A model generated the notes under the pieces. The model did not search any database. It was not told the DNA's origin and was given only the letters and a program-made list of their open reading frames with translations. 64,000 nt of DNA from a virus, in the IMG/VR virus record IMGVR_UViG_3300017917_000952, positions 124,001-188,000 of that record; one strand, 5' to 3'. The translations under genes were made by a program, and so were the position numbers. Position 1 is the stretch's first letter. Each line of letters opens with the position of its first letter. This document shows positions 56,494 to 63,846 of the stretch, piece by piece.

Positions 56494-57666
56494 ATGAACA
56501 TCGAAGACCTCATCTCTGAACTGGTATTTGCTAGAATTAGTCTGCAAACCTACGACACCAATTTGGTTTATAGTTTTTATGACCAAATTTCTCGAGGAAG
56601 CGGCCTGACAGAAAAGCAAAGTGTTTTGGCAGTTAGAATTTTAAAGCGTTACAGTCAGCAGTTGAGTCAATTTTTGAACAAAGATGTGTCGTCGTTTCTT
56701 CAAAGTCCGGCATTTCGCTTGCCTATCCGTAAAATAAGCAATGATAGAAGACTAACCATTGCTACCCATAGTACCATGGGTCGGGTAATTAAGGCAGTTT
56801 TTCCATATAACGAAAAAACTGTGGAAAATATCCGAAAAAATCGTGACTCGCTTGGACAAGCACAATGGGACAAAGACGAAAAATGCTGGTTTTTCAGTTT
56901 AAATGAAAATTCGCTCCAATTTTTGTCAACACTGGAACAGTTCGAATACGACGAGACCGTGGAATTGTTCATTAATCAAATCAAGGACATACATAATGAC
57001 ATTGAAAATTATGTCCCGATGTTAATTGTTGAAGATTTGAAGCCAAAACTTAAAAATTGTGACAAAAATATGCCTGATTTGAACCAAAACGACTTCATTT
57101 CTGCAATTTTTGAAGCCAGAAAAAGAGGTGTGTGTACTTGGGACGATACTATCAATAGATTCATTGATAGTGACGAAGTCGATCCTATTACACGAGAGTT
57201 CTTAAAAACCGATCCAGGCGAAAAATTCGGTGTGGACAGCGAAATTCACCAAATTTTTAGCCTATCTACAGTTGTTGCAAACCTACTGCCTGTAATGGTA
57301 GTGATCCCCGGTGGTGACGAGTTAGATAAAATGACACTGGCCCGAGATTTTTTTAAAGATTTGGGAATTGAAAATGAAGAAATGAGTGTAATGTTTAGAT
57401 TGCCCTCAAATACTCACGGATTGTTCAATGAGTATGTAAAACTTAATGAACTAAATTCACCTATCTCAGAAAAAACTAAGGTTGTCTTTGTCAGCAGTAA
57501 AATTCCTAAACCAATTTTTAAGTCAAAAATAAAATTCAACTGCATTTTGAATCTTGGGTATAGCAATGTTCACTATACTATGCAGAATTTTTTAAAAAAT
57601 CACGAAAATGCTATAATGTATAGTAAAGCAAAAGAAATAAAAAATTTAAAATATGGCTTCCTGTAA
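56494..57666 (+). CDS. unknown protein with a HARP-like segment, encoded before UvsW
   Basis: About 390 aa from the ATG (an in-frame GTG at 56479 overlaps the -10 box and is less likely). Residues about 90-140 read VIKAVFPYNEKTVENIRKNRDSLGQAQWDKDEKCWFFSLNENSLQFL, resembling the HARP annealing domain of SMARCAL1-like proteins (short helix, then WDxxxKxWxFxL). The C-terminal third has alternating strands (VVANLLPVMVVIPGG, KVVFVSSKIPK, FNCILNLGYSNVH) like a degenerate nucleotide-binding or SF2-like fold without Walker motifs. It overlaps uvsW by 14 nt. A DNA-binding partner of UvsW is an inference; otherwise unknown. Confidence 0.7.
   Translation: MNIEDLISELVFARISLQTYDTNLVYSFYDQISRGSGLTEKQSVLAVRILKRYSQQLSQFLNKDVSSFLQSPAFRLPIRKISNDRRLTIATHSTMGRVIKAVFPYNEKTVENIRKNRDSLGQAQWDKDEKCWFFSLNENSLQFLSTLEQFEYDETVELFINQIKDIHNDIENYVPMLIVEDLKPKLKNCDKNMPDLNQNDFISAIFEARKRGVCTWDDTINRFIDSDEVDPITREFLKTDPGEKFGVDSEIHQIFSLSTVVANLLPVMVVIPGGDELDKMTLARDFFKDLGIENEEMSVMFRLPSNTHGLFNEYVKLNELNSPISEKTKVVFVSSKIPKPIFKSKIKFNCILNLGYSNVHYTMQNFLKNHENAIMYSKAKEIKNLKYGFL
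57609..57617 (+). promoter_or_regulatory. extended -10 promoter upstream of uvsW
   Basis: TGCTATAAT (TGn extended -10) inside the end of the preceding gene; no good -35 is needed for this class. ATG of uvsW at 57653. Confidence 0.5.
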
Positions 57667-59113
57667 AATTATTATTAAAGACGAAGTCAATGTTAAGATA
57701 GAAAATTTAGATCTTGACACGAGAAAGGCATTAGTCCGTAAATTTAAGTACGAAGACCCTACTGCACGGTATCGTCCGGCCTACAAACTGGGGCGTTGGG
57801 ACGGTACTGTGAGTTTTTTCGGTCTTGGAGGAACAACTTATCTGTCAATGTTGCCTCAGGTATTAGAATATCTCGAGGCAGCAAATTATTACATTGAACT
57901 TGAAGATCATAGGAATCCTACAGACCTAAAATTTGAGGAAATTTCTGAAGATTTTTGGGGTGAAAAATGCTGGCCCGAAGGACACAGGTTTGCAGGAGAA
58001 CCTATTAGACTGCGTGATGATCAAGTTGAAGTTATCAATAAATTTTTAGAGAATCCGCAGTGCATACAAGAAATTGCAACTGGTTTTGGTAAGACCATTA
58101 CCACCGCAACTTTGGCAAAAATTTGTGAAAAATATGGTAGAACAGTCACTATTGTCCCGAACAAGTCACTTGTCGAGCAAACAGAAGAAGATTTTATTAA
58201 CGTTGGCCTTGACGTCGGAGTTTACTACGGCGACAGAAAAGATCTTAATAAAACACATACTATCTGCACTTGGCAAAGTTTGAATATTTTAGACAAAAAA
58301 TCCAAGGAAATTAGCGACGAAGAACTGCTAACATTAGCCGAGTTACTAGAAGGTGTGCAGACTGTTATGGTTGACGAAGTACACATGGCTAAGGCAGAAG
58401 TTCTTAAAAACCTATTAACAAGAAATTTAGCAAATGCACCCATTCGTTGGGGGCTTACTGGCACTGTACCTAAGGCAGATCACGAATTTCAAAGTATTCG
58501 TGCCGCACTTGGAGAAGTAGTTCATCAAGTTAAGGCACATGAATTACAAGAGAAAGGCGTTCTCAGTAATTGCCACGTACAGGTCATACAGACCGCAGAG
58601 TGGAAAGAGTTTGGCGGGTATGCCGAAGAGCTAAAATACCTGGTTACAAACGAAGAACGCATGAGTTACATTGCAAATCTAATTACAGGCATTGCCGAAT
58701 CTGGCAACACGCTGGTGTTAGTTGACCGAATTGAAAGCGGAAAATTTTTAACCGACAGACTCACTGATAGCGTATTCATATCAGGTGCTGTAAAAACCAA
58801 AGACAGAAAGGAAGAATACCGTGAAGTGGCAACTGCTGATAACAAGATTATTGTGGCGACTTATGGTGTGGCCGCTGTGGGTATTAATATTCCTCGTATT
58901 TTTAATTTGGTTCTTTTGGAGCCCGGAAAGAGCTTTGTCCGCGTTATACAATCAATTGGGCGTGGCATTAGAAAAGCAGAAGACAAAGACTTCGTCCAGA
59001 TTTGGGATGTCACAGCGGCAACCAAGTACGCTAAACGGCACCTTACGGAAAGGAAGAAGTTTTATAAAGAAGCCAAGTATCCGTTTACGATTGAGAAAGT
59101 GAAATACCAATAA
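57653..59113 (+). CDS. uvsW: UvsW recombination helicase (SF2)
   Basis: A 486-aa SF2 helicase (T4 UvsW about 500 aa): N-terminal small domain (KYEDPTARYRPAYKLGRWDGTVSFFGLGGTTYL), Walker A ATGFGKT (142-148), DEVH box (241-244), LTGTVP (268-273), and motif VI QSIGRGIRK (433-441). UvsW reverses stalled forks, migrates branches and unwinds R-loops, shutting down origin initiation late in infection. The start overlaps the HARP-like gene, so the two are co-translated, and its stop overlaps the ATG of the next gene by one base. Confidence 0.96.
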   Translation: MASCKIIIKDEVNVKIENLDLDTRKALVRKFKYEDPTARYRPAYKLGRWDGTVSFFGLGGTTYLSMLPQVLEYLEAANYYIELEDHRNPTDLKFEEISEDFWGEKCWPEGHRFAGEPIRLRDDQVEVINKFLENPQCIQEIATGFGKTITTATLAKICEKYGRTVTIVPNKSLVEQTEEDFINVGLDVGVYYGDRKDLNKTHTICTWQSLNILDKKSKEISDEELLTLAELLEGVQTVMVDEVHMAKAEVLKNLLTRNLANAPIRWGLTGTVPKADHEFQSIRAALGEVVHQVKAHELQEKGVLSNCHVQVIQTAEWKEFGGYAEELKYLVTNEERMSYIANLITGIAESGNTLVLVDRIESGKFLTDRLTDSVFISGAVKTKDRKEEYREVATADNKIIVATYGVAAVGINIPRIFNLVLLEPGKSFVRVIQSIGRGIRKAEDKDFVQIWDVTAATKYAKRHLTERKKFYKEAKYPFTIEKVKYQ

Positions 59114-59616
59114 TGCAAATTTTAACCCTAGAAAACAAAACATTTTATCTTAATGATCTACCCGAAGAGATTGAAGACGATCTTCGGTTCTCAGTATTAG
59201 ATAATTCAGACAGCAGCAATCCTGATCATTTTTTCATTCCGTTAATTTTCTTAGAAAGTTTTACAGGTCCTGCGGTTGTACTTAAGGTAGGACCACATGA
59301 AGTAACAATGCCTCTGGATTGGTGTACTATCGTTGGCGACCCAGAAGGGCCCGACATGGAAATACTACCGTTAACGAGCCTCAACGATAGAGGATTTAAA
59401 ACATTTTGTTTTAATCCTATTAGCGGGTTCAGACCGGAATTTTTAGAAATTGACATCATAGATGTTTACCAAGATGTGAAATGGTATTTTCCTAAGATGA
59501 AGCCGGGTCAATTGCTATGTACACCTTTACATGCAGGCGAAAAACCACTGTGTGCATATTTTGTTAAAGAAGTAAGTCGTCAAAGCGAACTGGTAGATTA
59601 TACTAAGTGTTGGTAA
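59113..59616 (+). CDS. conserved protein downstream of uvsW, unknown
   Basis: A 167-aa beta-rich acidic protein (LENKTFYLNDLPEEIEDDLRFSVLDNSD; GPAVVLKVGPHEVTMPLDWCTIVGDPEGPDMEILPLTSLNDRGFKTFCFNPISGFRPEFLEIDII; KMKPGQLLCTPLHAGEKPLCAYFVKEVSRQ). The start overlaps the uvsW stop by 1 nt. Typical of the conserved unknowns beside uvsW in marine T4-like phages. The LDW..VGD motif may be a small binding fold; no function can be assigned. Confidence 0.75.
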   Translation: MQILTLENKTFYLNDLPEEIEDDLRFSVLDNSDSSNPDHFFIPLIFLESFTGPAVVLKVGPHEVTMPLDWCTIVGDPEGPDMEILPLTSLNDRGFKTFCFNPISGFRPEFLEIDIIDVYQDVKWYFPKMKPGQLLCTPLHAGEKPLCAYFVKEVSRQSELVDYTKCW

Positions 59617-59617
59617 T

Positions 59618-59884
59618 ATGGAATCTCGATTTGAGCCAGGTCAGCGGTACGTTTACGAACATGTAGACGGAGTTACCTATGCAAGAAAATCAGGTGATCC
59701 TGTTAGTTCAAGATTTGAAATCGGGAGGACATGGGAAAGAGTCAGCCACGACGCAGAGTTAAAAAGGCAGGACTTGTGGAAAAATATCTATAAGGCTGCT
59801 GAAGATAATCCTGCCTTGCAAAAAGCAATTGATGAATGTATATTACTATATTACCTGAGTAAAAAAGATGGCAGCGAAACTTGA
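59618..59884 (+). CDS. small conserved protein, unknown
   Basis: An 88-aa protein: RFEPGQRYVYEHVDGVTYARKSGDP, RFEIGRTWER then a helical tail (AELKRQDLWKNIYKAAEDNPALQKAIDECILLYYLSKKDG). YVYEHVDGVTYAR is a recurring motif of small marine T4-like phage proteins. It is 1 nt after the previous gene and overlaps the following by 17 nt. Confidence 0.72.
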   Translation: MESRFEPGQRYVYEHVDGVTYARKSGDPVSSRFEIGRTWERVSHDAELKRQDLWKNIYKAAEDNPALQKAIDECILLYYLSKKDGSET

Positions 59885-60329
59885 TATTAAGAGAGAATTA
59901 AATGCAGTAGATCGTAAAATTTACGACTTCTATGAAAACCTTACGGATGAAGAAAAGAAAGCATTTAGTCCTTATGTTTTGATGCGGTATACTAGTAATG
60001 TACAAGGTGACCGAGATATTCAAGAATGGTTCCTTGAGATGACCAATGAATGTGTCAATAAAAATCATTGGGATCTAAGTAAGAATCATAAAGCACTTTT
60101 GTGGAAACTATTTGCAGCCACAGGTGCTGGTGTAAACTGTTATCATCCTTACATTGCAGCAGGCAAAAAAGAAAAAGCAAATAAGATAGAAAAATTGCTG
60201 GCAGAAATTTATCCCGCAAGGAAGATGGAAGATATTAAACTGTTAGCATCTATGATGACCGAAAAAGACAAACAGGAATTGTTTGACAAAATGGGTTTTG
60301 ATAAAAAGCAACGGAAAGAATACGAGTGA
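59868..60329 (+). CDS. conserved helical protein, unknown
   Basis: A 153-aa basic helical protein: VDRKIYDFYENLTDEEKKAFSPYVLMRYTSNVQGDRDIQEWFLEMTNECVNKNHWDLSKNHKALLWKLFAATGAG, then a Lys-rich tail. The pattern is that of a protein family conserved in marine T4-like phages, and resemblance to the clamp loader small subunit gp62 was considered but not convincing. It overlaps its neighbours (17 nt upstream, GTGA downstream), so it belongs to a coupled early/middle operon. Confidence 0.72.
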   Translation: MAAKLDIKRELNAVDRKIYDFYENLTDEEKKAFSPYVLMRYTSNVQGDRDIQEWFLEMTNECVNKNHWDLSKNHKALLWKLFAATGAGVNCYHPYIAAGKKEKANKIEKLLAEIYPARKMEDIKLLASMMTEKDKQELFDKMGFDKKQRKEYE

Positions 60330-61021
60330 TAGACCTAGTGGCACAACCTTATAAATGCAATCACTGTAGCAAGAGTTTTATGCAGGAGAAAACTCTTGTT
60401 GCTCATATGTGTGAAAGAAAAAGGCGTGCTCTACAAAAAGATGAGAAACGTGTTCAAGCAGGTTTTATGGCATTCAATCGCTGGTGGCAATTAGCACAAG
60501 GCGCAAAGAAACTAAAAACCTATGATGAATTTTGCGATACATCTTACTACAACGCCTTTGTAAAATTTGGAAGTTTTATTAACAATGTCAATCCTATATA
60601 CCCGGAAAAATTTATTGACTTTGTTATTAAGAGCGGAGTTAAATTAGATCATTGGTGCAGGGACGAGCTCTACGACCAATACTTAATCGAAATGATTAAG
60701 GTAGAGCCAGTTGAAAGTGCAATGCAGCGTTCTATACAGACTATGATGGAATGGGCAGACGAGCATAATGCAGATTTTGCACATTACTTTCTATATGTAA
60801 GTTTGAATAGAGCAGTGCGTGATATCAGGAACGGAAATGTGAGTCCTTGGATCATTTTAAATACAGTATCAGGAAAAGAAATGATACAAAAAATGAGTGA
60901 CGAACAATTAGATATGATCTCACCTACATTTGATGTAGCGTTCTGGCTTAAGAAGTTTCGTGATGTTCCTGCTGATGTTGCACTTGTAAAAGAAATTTGT
61001 AACGGAGCAGGAATTAAATGA
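60326..61021 (+). CDS. N-terminal zinc-finger protein, conserved unknown, GTG start
   Basis: A 231-aa protein with one C2HC/C2H2-type finger CNHCSKSFMQEKTLVAHMC (residues about 10-28), then a helical body (FMAFNRWWQLAQGAKKLKTYDEFCDTSYYNAFVKFGSFIN; DHWCRDELYDQYLIEMIKVEPVESAM). The GTG at 60326 overlaps the preceding stop (GTGA); another GTG at 60338 is possible. The finger suggests nucleic-acid binding, and its place among recombination genes suits a DNA or RNA role. No known family is named. Confidence 0.75.
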   Translation: MIDLVAQPYKCNHCSKSFMQEKTLVAHMCERKRRALQKDEKRVQAGFMAFNRWWQLAQGAKKLKTYDEFCDTSYYNAFVKFGSFINNVNPIYPEKFIDFVIKSGVKLDHWCRDELYDQYLIEMIKVEPVESAMQRSIQTMMEWADEHNADFAHYFLYVSLNRAVRDIRNGNVSPWIILNTVSGKEMIQKMSDEQLDMISPTFDVAFWLKKFRDVPADVALVKEICNGAGIK

Positions 61022-61404
61022 GTAAAGATGCACTAAGAAAATTCTGTGAAATGCATCAAGTGCGTGTAATTGACACGAATAAAAGAGCACATAGATATCA
61101 CAAAATCAATGTGAAATATTTTAATGATTCTAATGATTATAATAGAATCTATGAAGATGTAGTACGCACGGAAACTGAACCATTATATACTGTAGAGATT
61201 GCAGAAAGCGAACTAGAAAAAATTGCCGATTTTGAACAACAGGTTTTTAATAACATGAAACAAACAGGCCATTACAGAATGTTCGAAATTTTAATGGAAC
61301 AGAAAGAAGAAGAACAAAGATTGCGAAATAAGTATCCTGCTGTTAAGAAGGCATACGAGCATTACAGCCTGATGTTAAAATTGGCGGAGAGCGGAGAATT
61401 ATGA
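61018..61404 (+). CDS. small helical protein, unknown
   Basis: A 128-aa charged protein: basic N-terminus (LRKFCEMHQVRVIDTNKRAHRYHKINVKYFNDSNDYNRIYED), acidic/helical C-terminal half (ESELEKIADFEQQVFNNMKQTGHYRMFEILMEQKEEEQRLRNKYPAVKKAYEHYSLMLKLAESG). Overlaps the previous stop by ATGA and the next start by ATGA, so translation is coupled. No motif recognised. Confidence 0.7.
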   Translation: MSKDALRKFCEMHQVRVIDTNKRAHRYHKINVKYFNDSNDYNRIYEDVVRTETEPLYTVEIAESELEKIADFEQQVFNNMKQTGHYRMFEILMEQKEEEQRLRNKYPAVKKAYEHYSLMLKLAESGEL

Positions 61405-61589
61405 AAGCAGTAACAGTTGGTTCGCGTTGGTGGGCCGGTGATAATAAAAGATTTGTTGTTATAAATGTAATCACTATAGAAGGACATACGTGGGTTCATT
61501 ATAGAGATGACAAAAATAAAGAAAGCCCTAGGGAATATAGTTGTTACCTAGAAAGTTTCTTATCAAGATTTAGTGAGTTACCAGAATGA
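61401..61589 (+). CDS. very small beta-type protein, unknown
   Basis: A 62-aa protein: VGSRWWAGDNKRFVVINVITIEGHTWVHYRDDKNKESPREYSCYLESFLSRFSELPE. The strand pattern with GSRW, FVVINV and HTWVHY looks like a small SH3-like barrel (similar short phage proteins bind nucleic acid or other proteins). ATGA overlaps on both sides support a real gene. Confidence 0.65.
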   Translation: MKAVTVGSRWWAGDNKRFVVINVITIEGHTWVHYRDDKNKESPREYSCYLESFLSRFSELPE

Positions 61590-61945
61590 CAAGATTAAAC
61601 GGGTTTGTAGAAAAAGGTTGGGGGCATGAATTTATTTTTGCCACCAACGATAAGTATTGTGGAAAACTTTTAAAGTTTAACAAAGATGCAAAATTCAGTA
61701 TGCACTTTCATGCTGTTAAAGATGAAACATGGTTTGTATTGAATGGTCGGTTCATTGTTAAGTACATTGACACAGTAGACGCAACTCAAAAAGAAGTTGA
61801 ACTAAAACAAGGCGATGTATGGCATAACCCGCCGCTGTTTCCTCATCAGGTAATCTGCTTAGAAGAAGGCACACTCATTGAAGTCAGTACGCCGGACAGT
61901 ATTGCAGACAATTATCGAGTTGCCAAGGGAGACAGCCAGAAATGA
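61586..61945 (+). CDS. cupin protein (mannose-6-phosphate isomerase-like)
   Basis: A 119-aa single-domain cupin: KGWGHEFIFATNDKYCGKLLKFNKDAKFSMHFHAVKDETWFVLNGRF has the HxH...E metal-binding motif 1 (HFH, then ET), followed by GDVWHNPPLFPHQVI (motif 2 with the third His). This is the fold of type-II phosphomannose isomerases and sugar epimerases. It starts the sugar operon (ATGA overlap with the next gene) and could isomerise a sugar phosphate feeding the heptose enzymes downstream; the substrate is inferred. Confidence 0.85.
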   Translation: MTRLNGFVEKGWGHEFIFATNDKYCGKLLKFNKDAKFSMHFHAVKDETWFVLNGRFIVKYIDTVDATQKEVELKQGDVWHNPPLFPHQVICLEEGTLIEVSTPDSIADNYRVAKGDSQK

Positions 61946-62715
61946 AAATCTTAATTACAGGTCATAAAGGCTTTATTGGAAAAAATCTAGTAACACACCT
62001 GCAGGACCATGAGTTAAGTTTCTATGAACCGGGAGATAATCTACCGTCAGTTAATGGACTAGACTGGGTAATTCACCTCGGTGCAATTACATCAACTACA
62101 GAGACAAATGTAGAACGTGTAATGGAAGCCAATTATGATTTCAGTCGCTGGTTAGTAAATGAATGCCTAAAACACGGTGTTAACTTTCAGTACTCAAGTT
62201 CTGCAAGTATCTATGGGCTTAAAACAGAATTCAATGAAAGCAGTCCTGCTGATCCTAGAAGTCCTTATGCCTGGAGTAAATTTCTATTTGACAGATATAT
62301 AACATATCTAGCAGGAAACTGGCCAATTAAGGTACAGGGGTTTAGATATTTTAACGTCTACGGTCCGGGTGAAGATCACAAAGGTGACCAAGCAAGTCCT
62401 TACTTCAAATTTGAGAAGCAGGCTAAAGAAACAGGTGTAATTAAACTGTTTGAAGGTAGTGAAGAATTTAAACGCGACTTTATTCCTGTCGAGACAGTTT
62501 GTAAAATTCACAAGCACTTCCTTAGTGTACCTGATACAGGGATATGGAATGTAGGTACTGGCCGAGCAACTTCTTTTGCTGATGTAGCAAGAATGATTGC
62601 TGACAAGTACGGCGCTAGGATTGAATATATTCCAATGCCTGAAAATTTAAAACATCAATATCAAACATACACCTGTGCTGATACTAAGTTACTGAAAAGT
62701 TATTACAACATATGA
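61942..62715 (+). CDS. hldD-like: HldD-like ADP-heptose epimerase (NAD-dependent epimerase/dehydratase)
   Basis: A 257-aa SDR-type epimerase: TGHKGFIGKN Rossmann glycine motif at residues 6-15, Ser-rich SSSASIYG, YAWSK (the YxxxK catalytic pair), YFNVYGPGEDHKGDQASPYFKFEKQ and LFEGSEEFKRDFIPVE. The KGDQAS...FEGS...KRDF signature is that of HldD/RfaD, converting ADP-D-glycero-D-manno-heptose to the L-glycero form for lipopolysaccharide core. It is shorter than E. coli HldD (310 aa). Coupled by ATGA overlaps on both sides. Confidence 0.88.
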   Translation: MKILITGHKGFIGKNLVTHLQDHELSFYEPGDNLPSVNGLDWVIHLGAITSTTETNVERVMEANYDFSRWLVNECLKHGVNFQYSSSASIYGLKTEFNESSPADPRSPYAWSKFLFDRYITYLAGNWPIKVQGFRYFNVYGPGEDHKGDQASPYFKFEKQAKETGVIKLFEGSEEFKRDFIPVETVCKIHKHFLSVPDTGIWNVGTGRATSFADVARMIADKYGARIEYIPMPENLKHQYQTYTCADTKLLKSYYNI

Positions 62716-63104
62716 AGATATTTGTAAACGGCACATTTGATATTTTGCATAGAGGACATCTTGAAATGTTAAGGTATGCAAAAAGTCTCGGTGACGAATT
62801 GATGGTATGTATTGATAGCGACCATAGAGTAAAAGAATTAAAAGGTGATAGTCGTCCTATCAATAATCAAGAAGATAGAAAATTTATGTTAGACAGCCTC
62901 AAGTGGGTTGACCGTTGCTGGATTTTTAGTGACGAGGAAGAACTAGAAAAAATTATTGAGCTCTATCAACCTGACATTATGGTTAAAGGTAGCGACTATA
63001 AAGGTAAGCCTATTGTAGGCGAACAGTATTGTAAAGAAATTAGATTTTATGACCACACAGGACATTCAACAACGAGACTCATTCAACGTATTACTGATCG
63101 GTGA
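62712..63104 (+). CDS. HldE-type nucleotidyltransferase (heptose-1-phosphate adenylyltransferase-like)
   Basis: A 130-aa cytidylyltransferase-fold protein: MKIFVNGTFDILHRGHLEMLRYAKSLGDEL with the GxFDxxHxGH motif, VCIDSDHRVKELKGDSRPINNQEDR, and YQPDIMVKGSDYKGKPIVGEQ. This corresponds to the C-terminal half of HldE. The end GHSTTRLIQRI matches the family C-terminus. In bacteria it is fused behind the kinase; here it is separate and encoded before the kinase. Its last 56 bases overlap the kinase start in another frame. Confidence 0.88.
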   Translation: MKIFVNGTFDILHRGHLEMLRYAKSLGDELMVCIDSDHRVKELKGDSRPINNQEDRKFMLDSLKWVDRCWIFSDEEELEKIIELYQPDIMVKGSDYKGKPIVGEQYCKEIRFYDHTGHSTTRLIQRITDR

Positions 63105-63846
63105 TAGTTGCATTGACGAATATAAAATCGGAACAGTTGATAGACTAAGTCCCGAAGCACCTGTTCCGGTTATTAAGATCACTGATGTCGAAACTGTACC
63201 GGGCATGTCTGCTAACGTAAAGAAGAATTTAGAAAATATAGGGGTCTATGCCGACTTTGTAACTAACGACGAAGTGATAACAAAGACTAGATACATCGAT
63301 AAACGTTCTGGCCAACACATGCTCAGAGTTGACGACGAGCCTAAGATTGTTCCATGGTCTGGCCACACTCCTTTCCCTATCGAGTCGTATGATGCTGTAA
63401 TAGTGTCCGACTATAACAAAGGGTTCTTAACCTATGAGCAGATTGCAAATATAATTTCCGCTGCTAGAGGCCCAGTCTTTATCGATACAAAGAAATCACA
63501 ACTTGCAGACATTAGTGCGCCTAACGTCTACATAAAAATTAATGATTCGGAATATAAAAATTCTAGAAGTCTGCCCTCTAACTTAATTGTTACATTAGGT
63601 GATAGAGGTGCATGGTATAAGAATCCAAGAACGGAGATGTTGTTTCCAACCAAACAGGTTGAAGTAGTTGATGTCTGCGGTTGCGGAGATACATTTTTGT
63701 CTGCTTTGGCCGTCCAATACCTATATACAAAGAACATAGAACAAAGTATAATGTTTGCTAACACCGCGGCAGGAATTACAGTACAGCATCGCGGAAACTA
63801 CGCACCAACTTACGACGAGATTCGAAATGCCGGACATCGATATTGA
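63049..63846 (+). CDS. HldE-type kinase (PfkB family, heptose-7-phosphate kinase-like)
   Basis: A 265-aa PfkB-family kinase: GDSCIDEYKIGTVDRLSPEAPVPV matches the HldE N-terminal signature (SPEAPVPV), GMSANVKKNLENIG, RYIDKRSGQHMLRVDDE, VSDYNKGFL, FIDTKKSQ, and the nucleotide-binding CGCGDTFLSALA. The usual GAGD is GCGD here. About 50 residues shorter than the bacterial kinase domain. Expected reaction: ATP-dependent phosphorylation of D-glycero-beta-D-manno-heptose 7-phosphate at C1. No other start downstream keeps the first strand, so the 56-nt overlap with the transferase is real. Confidence 0.88.
   Translation: MTTQDIQQRDSFNVLLIGDSCIDEYKIGTVDRLSPEAPVPVIKITDVETVPGMSANVKKNLENIGVYADFVTNDEVITKTRYIDKRSGQHMLRVDDEPKIVPWSGHTPFPIESYDAVIVSDYNKGFLTYEQIANIISAARGPVFIDTKKSQLADISAPNVYIKINDSEYKNSRSLPSNLIVTLGDRGAWYKNPRTEMLFPTKQVEVVDVCGCGDTFLSALAVQYLYTKNIEQSIMFANTAAGITVQHRGNYAPTYDEIRNAGHRY

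Noticed and set aside
59868-60329. Clamp loader subunit gp62
   Set aside because: Size is similar but no motif supports it and gp44/gp45 are not adjacent.
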